NCBI GenBank assembly: GCA_934085565.1 | Contig: CAKOHG010000005.1 | Location: forward strand, 44,482-108,481 | Length of the DNA: 64,000 nucleotides | Direction: 5' to 3' | Source: an uncultured Bacilli bacterium | Lineage (GTDB): Bacteria > Bacillota_I > Bacilli_A > RF39 > UBA660 | Part shown: piece after piece, positions 44,173 through 53,398 of the stretch | Numbering within the stretch: the stretch's first letter is position 1 | Layout of the letters: each line of letters starts with the position of its first letter | Made by a program: the position numbers and the translations under genes | The notes under the pieces: model-generated | The model's database searches: none | Seen by the model: the letters and a program-made list of their open reading frames with translations, nothing else | What the model was told of the DNA's origin: nothing

Positions 44173-45276
44173 ATGGAAAATTTTGGTTCAAATTTAGATA
44201 ATGAAAAAATAATTCAAACAGACGGATTTTATAGTTCATTATCTGATTTTAAGAGATTTTTGTTATTTGTATTAAATCAATATTTAATTGAGGACGATAC
44301 CTTTAAAATGTATTATGATCCAAAAACAGGCAAATTTATTAAAGATGAGTTGTATAAATCTCCTTACAAAAAAATTGTGATGGATAGGATTAATTTAAAA
44401 AATATAGTTTTTTGTAAAGCAGGATTTGCTTATACTGAAGATAATACAGAGTTTGCAATTGTTTCTCCAGAATATTTTATGATACATTTACTTGATGATG
44501 TTAAAAAATCAAGTACGGAATTATATAGGGTATTTTTAAATTTTCAACAAAAATATGGTAATGAAGTATTAGATAATTTAAGTTTTAAAAAAATTCATGA
44601 TAATTTATATAATAAATATAGAAGTGAATCAGAAAAAACAAAAGGATTATATAGGCTAACGGATGATTATTCTGTAACCTACTTACGGGCAATTATACTA
44701 TTAAAGCAAATTGAGTCGACAATTGATGATGTTGAAGCTAGATTGTTGGATTATTTCACCGATGATTTTGATGAATGGAGCGATGAGCGCTATAAAAAAG
44801 TGGAACTGGAAATAGCAAAAAAACTCAATAGTACTCCACGAAATGACAGGGAAGAAACCATCAATGGCGTTAGAACTCACTATATAGATCAGGACTATTT
44901 AAAACTAGAAGATGAAATGCAAACGCTAAGGGAAAAGGAAGCCAAAAATGCTTTTGATAGATATCGAAAAAAGTTTGCTGAAAAACAAAAAATTGCCGGA
45001 TCTGAATTACTAAGAATTCTTGAACATCAATTTAAAGAAATTGTTGCGTGCTATAGTTATTTAGACAATGAACATAAAAGGGGATTCATTACTGATCTAG
45101 GAATTGATGAAGTATTATATTATTCGCATCCAAAAGATAAGTATAATCTAAAAAGACGCCGTGACGAAATAATAGGCTATTGTGCTGAAGATTATGATGA
45201 AATGTATTTATTTTCAGAGGATAAAGAAAATGAGAATGACAATTACGAAAATGTAATTAGAAATATATATATGTAA
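44173..45276 (+). CDS. Hypothetical protein, accessory-like
   Basis: 367 residues, no family recognised. It is acidic and mostly helical with no signal peptide or membrane segment. Residues about 215-310 are Arg/Lys/Glu-rich and probably coiled (ETINGVRTHYIDQDYLKLED, then KEAKNAFDRYRKKFAEKQK). The last ~30 residues are very acidic. The gene uses more ATA and AGA codons than uvrA and lgt on either side, suggesting later insertion between two core genes. GGATGGGGG precedes the ATG. Confidence 0.65.
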   Translation: MENFGSNLDNEKIIQTDGFYSSLSDFKRFLLFVLNQYLIEDDTFKMYYDPKTGKFIKDELYKSPYKKIVMDRINLKNIVFCKAGFAYTEDNTEFAIVSPEYFMIHLLDDVKKSSTELYRVFLNFQQKYGNEVLDNLSFKKIHDNLYNKYRSESEKTKGLYRLTDDYSVTYLRAIILLKQIESTIDDVEARLLDYFTDDFDEWSDERYKKVELEIAKKLNSTPRNDREETINGVRTHYIDQDYLKLEDEMQTLREKEAKNAFDRYRKKFAEKQKIAGSELLRILEHQFKEIVACYSYLDNEHKRGFITDLGIDEVLYYSHPKDKYNLKRRRDEIIGYCAEDYDEMYLFSEDKENENDNYENVIRNIYM

Positions 45277-45389
45277 AAAAGAAAAATATATCCGACGGAA
45301 AGTATTATTTATGTTAATAGAGAAAGTAACTTGCTTTTCAAAAATTAAGTTTTATGATAAAATGGTCCTAGTTTAGAAAGAGTGATGAT

Positions 45390-46202
45390 ATGAATCCAAT
45401 AGCTTTACAAATAGGACCTTTTAGTATTAAGTGGTATTCTTTAATGATTTTATTAGGTGTTATTGTGGGAATTAGTTTACTTTTAAAGGAAGGTAAGAAA
45501 TATAATTATCCCAAAGATTTTCTTTTCAATCTTTGTTTTTGGGCTATTATTTTTGGCTTTATTGGTGCCAGAATTTATTATGTTTTATTCAATTTTGATA
45601 TTTATAAAAATGATCCCATTAGTATTTTTAAAATATGGGAAGGTGGACTTGCTATCCATGGCGGTTTAATAGCTGGTTTTATTACTATGTATCTTTATTG
45701 TAAAAAATATAATGTTAGACTTCTAAAAATAACAGATATGGCAGTTCCTGGTATTTTACTTGCTCAAAGTATTGGAAGATGGGGGAATTTCTTTAATATG
45801 GAAGCTCACGGTGGTGCTGTTTTAAGAAGTACTTTAGAAAGTTTTCATATTCCAGAATTTATTATTAATGGTATGAATATTAATGGCGTTTATTACCATC
45901 CAACTTTCTTTTATGAATCTTTGTGGTGTTTATTAGGTTTTATTATTTTAGCCCTTTTAAAACATTATAAATATTTAAAAGTAGGAAGTTTAACTTTTAG
46001 CTACTTGTGTTTTTACAGTGTTGGACGTTTTGTTATTGAAGCTTTAAGAACAGATTCTTTAATGATTGGAGGATTTAAAGTAGCTCAGATTTTATCTATT
46101 ATTTTATTTATAATCGGTATTATTGGACTTATGTTGGAAACAAGAAAAGGAAAATTTGAAGATCTTTATTCCGAACCGAATCATGAAGAAATCCGTTACT
46201 AA
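45390..46202 (+). CDS. lgt: Prolipoprotein diacylglyceryl transferase
   Basis: 270 residues, polytopic membrane enzyme with about seven helices. Signature motifs are present: FGFIGARIYYVLFN (with the essential Arg), the GG-x-AIHGG-type GGLAIHGGLIAG, and the Lgt signature SIGRWGNFFNMEAHG (about residues 128-142), plus YHPTFFYES and the C-terminal GRFVIEALRTDS. It attaches diacylglycerol from phosphatidylglycerol to the lipobox Cys of prolipoproteins. Confidence 0.95.
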   Translation: MNPIALQIGPFSIKWYSLMILLGVIVGISLLLKEGKKYNYPKDFLFNLCFWAIIFGFIGARIYYVLFNFDIYKNDPISIFKIWEGGLAIHGGLIAGFITMYLYCKKYNVRLLKITDMAVPGILLAQSIGRWGNFFNMEAHGGAVLRSTLESFHIPEFIINGMNINGVYYHPTFFYESLWCLLGFIILALLKHYKYLKVGSLTFSYLCFYSVGRFVIEALRTDSLMIGGFKVAQILSIILFIIGIIGLMLETRKGKFEDLYSEPNHEEIRY

Positions 46203-46227
46203 AGAACCTTGACAAAAGGTTCTTTTT
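46202..46227 (+). terminator. Terminator of lgt
   Basis: AAGAACCTT (46202-46210) pairs with AAGGTTCTT (46216-46224) and is followed by more T; it begins at the stop codon. Confidence 0.85.
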
Positions 46228-46264
46228 ACATGATAATTATAGATAAGAATAGGAGTCTAAAATT

Positions 46265-47719
46265 ATGAAAAAAACTTATATTGTTATAGCAAGTGCCATC
46301 ATGATCTTGTTTTGCTTAATGTATTCGGTATCATATGCATATTTTTCTGTTAATGTAACCAATGATTTTAATGGAGGTAACAAAGGAAGTACTAATATTG
46401 ATTCGGATACCGTTAAAGATATCATCATTTCTGATGGTAATAAAATAACAAGTTCTAATATTATCCCGGGCGAATCGGTAACCTCAACATTTACTGTTCA
46501 AAATCCTAATAGTGTATCCATTTGTTTTGGACTTACTTGGACAGATATTGTTAATGAATTTTCAAATAAAAGTGATTTGGTTGTTTCCTTAAAAGATAAA
46601 AATGGCGAGGTTTTAGTAGATGAAGTTGCCTTTCCAAGTGATGCCGGAACAAGTTTTATAGAAGGGTTAAATGTAGATGCTAACGCGACAGAGACTTATA
46701 CTTTAACAGTGACTTACAAAAATACTAATGAAAATCAAACCGTTGATATAAATAAAAAGTTTCAGGCGAGTCTGATAGGCAGTTTAACAAAATGTAAAGC
46801 TAAGGCATCTGATACTATTGCTTCTTTAGTAGGAAGCGCAGATGCCTCATCAACAGAGGTATACACAGTTCCTGGAAAAACGAGTAACAGTTGTACTTAC
46901 ACTTTAGCCTATGATGGAACAGATGATAATAATTTAAGATATGTTGGAGGAAATCCATGTAATTATGTTACATTTAATGGTGAAGAGGCAGGATGGAGAA
47001 TTATAGGTGTATTAAATACGCCAGAAGGACAAAGAGTAAAACTAATACGTGCAAATTCCATAGGAAATTTAGTACGAGATTATACCTCAGATGAAAATTA
47101 TAGCAATAATTGGGAAACAAGTAGTTTACAAGCCCTATTAAATAGTGGTGCTTATTATAATAGAACAACGGGACAGTATTACAATGGAAGTAGTACAGCA
47201 CCAACACTTGATTTTACAAGTAACGGATTAACCGAAGAGGCTCGTCAACAAATTGACACAATCACCTGGAATTTGGGTGGACCAACATACATGATTAATA
47301 ATGAAAAGGTAAGAAATTGGTATAAAAAGGAAAGAAGTGCTTCAGTATATGGAAGCAATCCAACAGGATGGATTGGTAAAGTGGGATTGATGTATCCAAG
47401 TGATTATGGCTATGCTACAAGTGGTGGAAGCAGTAATGATCGAACAAGTTGCTTAGAAAAGGTTTTAGCTTATTGGAATAGTACTACAAGTTCTGATTGT
47501 AAATTTAATGATTGGCTTTATAGTACAACTTATTATCAATGGACACTGACATCAAGTTCTTCTAGTGCAAATCAAGGATTTGGCATTAATATGGGTGGCG
47601 GTATAGATTATGGTTATATGAACCTTCAACGTGGTGTATCACCGGTAGTATATTTAACATCTTCTGTTTTAATTGTAGATGGAGAAGGTACTCCTGAAAA
47701 TCCATATCAAATTGGATAA
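46265..47719 (+). CDS. Secreted surface protein with camelysin/TasA-like start
   Basis: 484 residues. A signal sequence (about 1-27) ends in SYAYFSV, the pattern of SipW-type exported proteins such as TasA and camelysin. A beta-sandwich domain follows (about 30-175; IIPGESVTSTFTVQNP). The C-terminal region (about 205-484) is rich in Tyr, Ser, Asn and Gly, with several Cys, and ends in GVSPVVYLTSSVLIVDG and GTPENPYQI, a tail seen in many large surface protein families of uncultured gut Bacillota (DUF6273-like). No LPXTG motif is present. Role in adhesion or matrix is inferred. Confidence 0.7.
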   Translation: MKKTYIVIASAIMILFCLMYSVSYAYFSVNVTNDFNGGNKGSTNIDSDTVKDIIISDGNKITSSNIIPGESVTSTFTVQNPNSVSICFGLTWTDIVNEFSNKSDLVVSLKDKNGEVLVDEVAFPSDAGTSFIEGLNVDANATETYTLTVTYKNTNENQTVDINKKFQASLIGSLTKCKAKASDTIASLVGSADASSTEVYTVPGKTSNSCTYTLAYDGTDDNNLRYVGGNPCNYVTFNGEEAGWRIIGVLNTPEGQRVKLIRANSIGNLVRDYTSDENYSNNWETSSLQALLNSGAYYNRTTGQYYNGSSTAPTLDFTSNGLTEEARQQIDTITWNLGGPTYMINNEKVRNWYKKERSASVYGSNPTGWIGKVGLMYPSDYGYATSGGSSNDRTSCLEKVLAYWNSTTSSDCKFNDWLYSTTYYQWTLTSSSSSANQGFGINMGGGIDYGYMNLQRGVSPVVYLTSSVLIVDGEGTPENPYQIG

Positions 47720-48227
47720 TAAAAAAATTCGTAAACATTTATTTATTAAAGTAAAAACTGGCTATATGATCAGTTTTTTTTATTTAATGAAACTAGGGTT
47801 AAGCTAAACAACTTTTAATTATCTAAGTGATAGGAAGTAATAAACCACAAACTAGTACAAATATCTCATAAAAATATTCAAATTGAATCCAAAACAGATA
47901 ATTATTGTTTATAAAAATAAAAGAATTGAAAATATCATTATACTTAATGCTTTATAAATAAAAATTTTATAGTGTTATCAAATCACATTTTGCATTTGTA
48001 AAAATGAGTTAGAAATACAGAAAAATTCTATCACACTATTCTATAATGTCTTATATGTAAAGGAAAAATAAATCATACTCGAAATTCAAGCGATAGATAT
48101 GAATTAAAAATATTGGATGAGTATTAGATGTATCAAGTTAGCAATAAAATTTATTGAAACTGTGATATAATTTCACATATAAATGGCAAATAAATAGTAA
48201 TTTGTTAAATGGATTGGAGATGTAATT
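47720..48227. other. 508-bp AT-rich gap with a terminator
   Basis: After the surface gene, AAAAACTG (47752-47759) pairs with CAGTTTTT (47770-47777) to form its terminator. The rest is very AT-rich with no credible gene on either strand and no repeat that I could match elsewhere in the window. A TATAAT near 48165 may serve the next gene. The region marks the change from core to accessory sequence. Confidence 0.6.
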
Positions 48228-48865
48228 ATGGCTTTTGATTATAAAAAGAATATAAAGAATTTTATATGCCCAAAAATAAACCTAGTATAGTAGAAATTCC
48301 TAAAATGAATTATATAGCAGTTAGAGGTTCTGGAAACCCTAACGAAGAAAATGGAGAATATCAAAATACAATAGGATTATTATATGGTATTGCTTATACG
48401 ATAAAGATGAGTTATAAAGGAACTCATAAAATAAATGGCTTTTTTGAATATGTTGTTCCACCACTTGAAGGATTTTGGTGGCAAGATGGATTAAAAGGTA
48501 GCATTGATTATAACAATAAAAATATCATGCGCTTTATATCTATTATTAGATTACCAGACTTTGTAACAAAGAGTGATTTTGAGTGGGCTATTAAAGAGGC
48601 AACGAGAAAGAAAAAACAAGACTTTTCTAGAGTCGAATTTTTAACTTATGATGAAGGATTATGTGTTCAATGCATGCACTTAGGTTCTTATGATGATGAA
48701 CCATCAACGGTTAATTTAATGCACGAATATATGAAAGAAAATGGTTATGAGTTAGATATAACTGATGAAAGATTTCATCACGAAATATATTTAAGTGATC
48801 CAAGAAAATGTGATATTAATAAATTAAAAACAGTTATCAGACACCCAATTAAAAAGATTAAATAA
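48228..48865 (+). pseudogene. GyrI-like domain gene with a 5' frameshift
   Basis: An ATG at 48228 with GGAGATG upstream opens MAFDYKK, the usual start of this GyrI-like small-molecule-binding family, but the frame then fails. After a run of five A (48243-48247) the family sequence (EYKEFYMPKNKPSIVEIP) continues in another frame, which is open from 48266 to 48865. One extra A would restore a single reading frame of about 212 codons. The remaining domain is intact (AVRGSGNPNEENGEYQ, FEYVVPPLEGFWWQDG). Translation from the inner ATG is possible but it lacks a ribosome-binding site. Confidence 0.7.
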
Positions 48866-48902
48866 TTAGATAAATAGTAATTGGTAAGAGGAGTGTATAA
48901 AA

Positions 48903-49349
48903 ATGGTAATAATTGAAATAAAAGAAAGAACAATTGAATTAATAAACCAACTATTAGAAGTATGGGAAGACTCGGTAAAATCCACACATTTATTTTTATC
49001 AAGCGACGAGATAAAAAGTATAAAAGAATATGTGCCACAAGCGCTAAAAGAAGTATCAAATTTAATAGTTATAGAAAATGATGATAATATACCTATTGCT
49101 TTTATGGGAATAGAAGGCATAAAACTCTAAATGTTGTTTATTAAAAATAGTGAAAGAGGAAAAGGTCTTGGGAAAAAATTATTAAACTATGGCATAGAAA
49201 ATTATAATATTAATGAAGTGATAGTAAATGAACAGAATCTTAATGCAAAAGACTTTTATGAACATATAGGATTTAAAGTATATAAAAGAAGTGAACTAGA
49301 TGAACAAGGACAATCTTATCCAATTTTATATATGAGGATAGACGGATAA
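48903..49349 (+). pseudogene. GNAT acetyltransferase interrupted by one stop codon
   Basis: The frame from 48903 ends at TAA 49128-49130 after GIEGIKL; the same frame continues without a gap as MLFIKNSERGKGLGKKLL to 49349. Relatives carry Glu at the interrupted position (KLEMLFI), so a single GAA-to-TAA change explains it. The N-terminal part has the usual GNAT start (ELINQLLEVWEDSVKSTHLF) and the C-terminal part the acetyl-CoA loop RGKGLGKKLL and YEHIGFKVYKR. AGAGGAG precedes the first ATG. Confidence 0.8.
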
Positions 49350-49377
49350 ATAAAAATTTGGTGAAATGGAGGATTAT

Positions 49378-49791
49378 ATGAAAAAAGTGAAAGTTATAAT
49401 ATTAACTATTATTACATTAGTTTTAACATTTATATTTTCCGAAATATTCAGTATTTATCATTTTGGTAGTGTACCAACATTGTTAACTTCATTATATTTA
49501 ATATCTATATTTGCTATATTTGAATACTTATCAATTTCTATAACTTATATTGTTAAAAAATTAATAAAAAAAGAAAAATTAGAAATAAAAAAGACTATAG
49601 GGTTAATTTTATTATTAGTCGCATTATTATTAATATTATTATTTTTGATAGTTGTAAATGCTGATTACTTAAATTGGTATATGTATTCAAGTCCATTTTA
49701 TTTGAATGTAGTAGTTAGAAGTACTGAATTTTTGATGCCATCATTAATACTTATAATTGTAGGTATCATATTATTAAAACAGAAAAAGTAA
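49378..49791 (+). CDS. Four-helix membrane protein of unknown function
   Basis: 137 residues from the ATG at 49378, chosen for TGGAGG 5 nt upstream. Four hydrophobic segments (about 5-25, 36-58, 73-95, 112-134) separated by short charged loops. No family is recognised. It follows the broken GNAT gene by 28 bp and probably shared its transcript. A terminator follows at 49815. Confidence 0.65.
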   Translation: MKKVKVIILTIITLVLTFIFSEIFSIYHFGSVPTLLTSLYLISIFAIFEYLSISITYIVKKLIKKEKLEIKKTIGLILLLVALLLILLFLIVVNADYLNWYMYSSPFYLNVVVRSTEFLMPSLILIIVGIILLKQKK

Positions 49792-50102
49792 GTAAAATTA
49801 CAATTTATTAGTGAGATTAGTTTCAAATAGGCTAGTCTTTTCTTTTGAATAAAAATATATATTTAATGTCTAATATAAATAGGTTAATATATAGCAAAAA
49901 TAAAAACATTCTCAATTAATTCAATCGCTTTTCGAACAGCATGGTTTTATGTATTAAAAAATTAATTTAGAGCGAATCACATACAAGTTACGGATTAATT
50001 ATATATGTATTGTTATTAAACTTCAATGGCATATGGAAAAAACTGTATTTATATAGTACAATTATTTATAATTTAAAATTAGTAAAAGTTTGGAGGATGT
50101 AC
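49792..50102. other. Intergenic region: terminator and a trailer shared with the ADH gene
   Basis: GATTAGTT (49815-49822) pairs, with G-U pairs, with GGCTAGTC (49830-49837) before TTTTC. From here to about 49895 the sequence resembles 55283-55430, the trailer of the alcohol dehydrogenase gene, including AAAAATATATATTTA and TGTCTAA blocks. The remainder holds no gene; GGAGGATG before 50103 is the ribosome-binding site of the next gene. Confidence 0.55.
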
Positions 50103-51530
50103 ATGAGGATAGGAATAGATATAGATAATGTAATATCAAACTTTAATGATGTATTATTAAATGAGTATTTATTACATGATAAAAATTTAAGAAATGCGGG
50201 AATTATAAATAAAAATGCAGATTATATTAGAAAAGGCATGTTTGATTGGAATGAAGATGAAGAAACAAATTTTTATAAAAATAATATAGAAAGAATAGTT
50301 AGGAAATTAGGTGTTATTGAAGGTGCCAAAGAATATATTGATAAACTTCATAACGATGGACACATTATTTATATTATTACAGGCAGAGATAATGGAGAAT
50401 ATCAAGAACCTTATAGTATGACAAAAAGTTGGCTTGATGATAACCATATTTATTATGATTACTTAATTTTAACAGATGCCTATGATAAACATGCCAAGAC
50501 CTTAAAATGTTTGGAAAAAAATATTGATATTATGATAGATGATTCTGTTCGCATATGTAGTGATTGCATTGAAAATGGAATAGAAACAATTTTGATGGAT
50601 ACACCTTACAATAAATATTCTAATATAAAAAGAGTTAAAAATTGGGAAGAGTTTTATAAATATGTTTCAAATTATAAAAAGGCTAAAATTAATTTAATAG
50701 TAGATACCGATGCTTATAATGAATGTGATGATCAATTTGCTTTATCATATTTATTAAAATCACAAAAATTATTTAATATAGAAGCTATTACAGTCGCTCC
50801 TTATTCACATCCTAAAAAAGATATAAAAGTAAGAGAAGGTCAAGAATTAAGTTATAATGAAATTTTAAAAATATGTAATTGGTTACATTTTGATACCAAT
50901 AATAAAGTATTTAAAGGTTCTTGTGATTATATCCAAAATGGTTATGATGAGATTAATGATGCGGTGAAAAAAATTATAGAAATTGCTTTAAAAAATGATA
51001 AAACATATTTATTAGGAATTGGGGCGATAACTAATATTGCTTTAGCAATTAAAAAAGAACCCAAAATAGTAAACAAAATAGAAATTATTTGGTTAGGTGG
51101 CAATGAACTTGGCTACAAAGATAACTTTGAATATAATTTCAGACAAGATATTGAAGCTATAAAAATAGTGTTTGAATCAAAAGTGAAGATAACTATACTT
51201 CCTTGTAAAAATGTTGTTTCAGAATTAAGAATTGATAGGAATACTTTAAAAAATCATCTAGAAAATAAATCAAAATTATGTAATTATTTAATAGAAAGAT
51301 TTTATAATGACGGATATCATGGAAGACAAGAATCAAGGGTAATATGGGATATATCAGTAGTAGCCTATATGATAAACAAAGACTGGTTTGAGGTAAAAGA
51401 AGTAAGTTGTCCAAATATAAAAGAAGATACTTCTTATGAAATAACGAATAATAGGCACCATATTACTTTTGCCACTAAATTAGATAAAAATAAAATATAT
51501 GAAGATTTATTTAAGAAGTTGGGAGAATAA
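50103..51530 (+). CDS. Fusion: HAD 5'-nucleotidase plus nucleoside hydrolase
   Basis: 475 residues from the ATG at 50103 (GGAGG 5-6 nt upstream). Residues 1-~190 are a HAD phosphatase of the NT5C-like class: IGIDIDNVISNF (nucleophile motif), IIYIITGRDN (motif 2) and IDIMIDDSVRICSDC (motif 4). Residues ~198-475 resemble inosine-uridine nucleoside hydrolases: LIVDTDAYNECDDQFALSYL supplies the Asp-rich Ca site (classical DTDPGxDDAxA), followed by LLGIGAITNIALAI and a late WDISVVAYMI (classical HDAxA). It could convert nucleotide to nucleoside to base. The HD gene begins 3 nt later. Confidence 0.75.
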   Translation: MRIGIDIDNVISNFNDVLLNEYLLHDKNLRNAGIINKNADYIRKGMFDWNEDEETNFYKNNIERIVRKLGVIEGAKEYIDKLHNDGHIIYIITGRDNGEYQEPYSMTKSWLDDNHIYYDYLILTDAYDKHAKTLKCLEKNIDIMIDDSVRICSDCIENGIETILMDTPYNKYSNIKRVKNWEEFYKYVSNYKKAKINLIVDTDAYNECDDQFALSYLLKSQKLFNIEAITVAPYSHPKKDIKVREGQELSYNEILKICNWLHFDTNNKVFKGSCDYIQNGYDEINDAVKKIIEIALKNDKTYLLGIGAITNIALAIKKEPKIVNKIEIIWLGGNELGYKDNFEYNFRQDIEAIKIVFESKVKITILPCKNVVSELRIDRNTLKNHLENKSKLCNYLIERFYNDGYHGRQESRVIWDISVVAYMINKDWFEVKEVSCPNIKEDTSYEITNNRHHITFATKLDKNKIYEDLFKKLGE

Positions 51531-51532
51531 AG

Positions 51533-52141
51533 ATGAAATTAACAAGCCAAGATGCAAGAGAGTTATTAGAGATTGAAAGAAAAAATTCTAAAGATGATAG
51601 ATGGATAGAACACTGTATATCAGTTGGTGATAGTGCGGGTAGAATTGCCAAAGCATTATATGAAAAAGGAATAAATGTAGATATAGATAAAACAATTACA
51701 TTGGGATATTTACATGATATTGGTAAGTATAATGGTGAATCACGTGGTCATGTTATGAGAGGATATGAATATTTAAAAAGTAAAGGGTACGATGATGAGT
51801 ATGCTAATATTTGTTTAACTCATTCCTATTTAAATAATGATGTTACTTGTACTGCAGGTGGAGGCCCAAAACCTGAAGATAATCCATTTTTGACAAATTT
51901 TATAAAAAATCATCAATATACAATCGAAGAAAAAATTATAAATCTTTGCGATTTAATGTGTCCACATGGATACAAAATATTCACAATTGATAAAAGATTA
52001 ATTGATTTAATAATTAGAAAAGGGGCTTATTCTAATACTCAGTATCATGTTAAAGAGACGTATAAATTAAAAGAATATTTTGATAGTTTATTAGGATATA
52101 ATTTATACGACTTGTTTCCAGAAATAAAAGAAAATTTATAA
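51533..52141 (+). CDS. HD-domain phosphohydrolase
   Basis: 202 residues. An HD-domain core: the first His in DDRWIEHCISVGDSAGRIA (residues ~26-40), GYLHDIGKYNGESRGHVMRGYEYL (~63-86; HD pair and following His) and INLCDLMCPHGYKIF (~143-157, late Asp). It resembles small HD hydrolases acting on nucleotides. GGGAGAA precedes the ATG, 3 nt after the fusion gene, so the two are one operon for nucleotide turnover. Confidence 0.8.
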   Translation: MKLTSQDARELLEIERKNSKDDRWIEHCISVGDSAGRIAKALYEKGINVDIDKTITLGYLHDIGKYNGESRGHVMRGYEYLKSKGYDDEYANICLTHSYLNNDVTCTAGGGPKPEDNPFLTNFIKNHQYTIEEKIINLCDLMCPHGYKIFTIDKRLIDLIIRKGAYSNTQYHVKETYKLKEYFDSLLGYNLYDLFPEIKENL

Positions 52142-52703
52142 AAGGACTATGGAACTTCCCATAGTAAAATTTGGACGGAGTACAAGTTTGGTGCTGGCTC
52201 GACATAGATGTTATTTCCATATTCAAAAAAGTAAAAAAGAGGAAAAAATTATCAGAATAATTTAATCCTCTTTTTTAATAATTATTTATATAAAATATAT
52301 TTGTTTAAGACAATTAATCGTATTTTTCACAATATATGGACAACTGACAAAAATATTTTGGCAATTCTAAAATGATTTATTTAATATCTCATTAATTCAG
52401 TTAATCTTTATTAGACTTTAAATTTATACATGAAAAAAGTCCTACTTTTTGTGATAAGAGAACTCTAAGGTTTTATATAAAATAAAAACTCACGAACTTC
52501 TAAATCCGTAAGTTGATTTCAAATGGAGCCTTAACTTTTCTTATATTCGAAAAATTATACTCCCAAGATTGATTAAATCAACTAAACAAATTATATATAA
52601 ATTATTAGTAAATTTCAAGTAGATACTGAAAATATATATAAAAAGAAAAATTTTATAGATTAAATTTAACCACTAAATAGACGTTTAAAATCGAGTTTAG
52701 TTT
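52142..52703. other. 562-bp gap with a bidirectional terminator and one 60-bp repeat
   Basis: AAAAAAGAGGA (52233-52243) pairs with TCCTCTTTTTT (52266-52276), a terminator usable from both sides. A short hairpin CTATGG/CCATAG lies at about 52148-52166. The 60-bp repeat occupies 52524-52583. Otherwise AT-rich with no credible gene. Confidence 0.6.
52524..52583. repeat. 60-bp direct repeat, left copy
   Basis: Identical over 60 bases to 55806-55865. It contains GGAG...CTCC and TTTTC...GAAAA nested pairing and the palindrome TTGAT-TAA-ATCAA near its right end. The pair encloses the TetR/SDR/ADH cassette. The ~40 bases to its left are also related to those left of the other copy, but diverged. Confidence 0.9.
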
Positions 52704-53261
52704 TTATTGATATTTTTTAATACCATTATTAATCAAATTACTCATTAATTCTACTAATTCTTTTATAGATATTTTTTTGCCAGTTAAAACCCATTCTTTA
52801 TATAAACTAAAAAAAGTATTGTTTATAAATGCAATGATTAAATTTTGTCTGTTTTCTTCAATATTTCTTAATGGTTTATATAAATCGTGAATGGAATTAA
52901 AGAAATTTTTTAAGTTTCTATTTAATATGTAACTATAAGCGTCATTAGATATTATTCTTTCGTAAAAGATATTTTCGTTTTCAATATATTCTATATACTT
53001 AAATAGTAGTTCATTTAAGTTGTTAATATCAATATGTTGAATTTTCTCTTTTACTTTGTTATTTAATTCGTTTAATGTTGCAAATAATAAATCGTCGATA
53101 GTTTTATAATGAAGATAAAAAGTTTTTCTATTAAGTCCTGCTTTTTGGCAAAGTTTGGTTATAGATATGCTTTCAAAATCAGTTTGCTCTATCATTTGCT
53201 TTAAAGTTTCTTGCAATAGTTCTTCACATCTTATATATCTTGGATCACTTTCTTTATTCAT
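52704..53261 (-). CDS. TetR/AcrR-family regulator of the SDR-ADH operon
   Basis: 185 residues from the ATG at 53261 (AGGAGT 9 nt upstream); a TTG two codons earlier is less likely. The helix-turn-helix is SISITKLCQKAGLNRKTFYLHY (about 35-56), DhaS-like. It is divergent from the SDR gene across 137 bp, so it is the likely local repressor. No terminator hairpin is obvious within the first bases after its stop. Confidence 0.85.
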   Translation of the reverse strand: MNKESDPRYIRCEELLQETLKQMIEQTDFESISITKLCQKAGLNRKTFYLHYKTIDDLLFATLNELNNKVKEKIQHIDINNLNELLFKYIEYIENENIFYERIISNDAYSYILNRNLKNFFNSIHDLYKPLRNIEENRQNLIIAFINNTFFSLYKEWVLTGKKISIKELVELMSNLINNGIKKYQ

Positions 53262-53398
53262 TAACAATCAACTCCTAATACTCAAAATAACAATGAATGT
53301 GTATTAACATTTATACCTGTTTAAAAATTTAATTAAATATATTATAATTCAAATGTAATTGTTAATCAACACTTGTGTATTAAAAAGGAGGAGATTTT
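53262..53398. promoter_or_regulatory. Divergent control region of the SDR-ADH cassette
   Basis: The ten-base TGTGTATTAA occurs twice in direct orientation (53298-53307 and 53374-53383), once near each gene start; the right copy abuts the SDR ribosome-binding site. A TATAAT-like box lies near 53341. These repeats are candidate TetR operator sites, although classical operators are palindromic. Confidence 0.35.

Noticed and set aside
48778..49120. Minus-strand hydrophobic frames over the GyrI-like/GNAT junction
   Set aside because: They are antisense to two recognisable although damaged gene families and have no ribosome-binding site.
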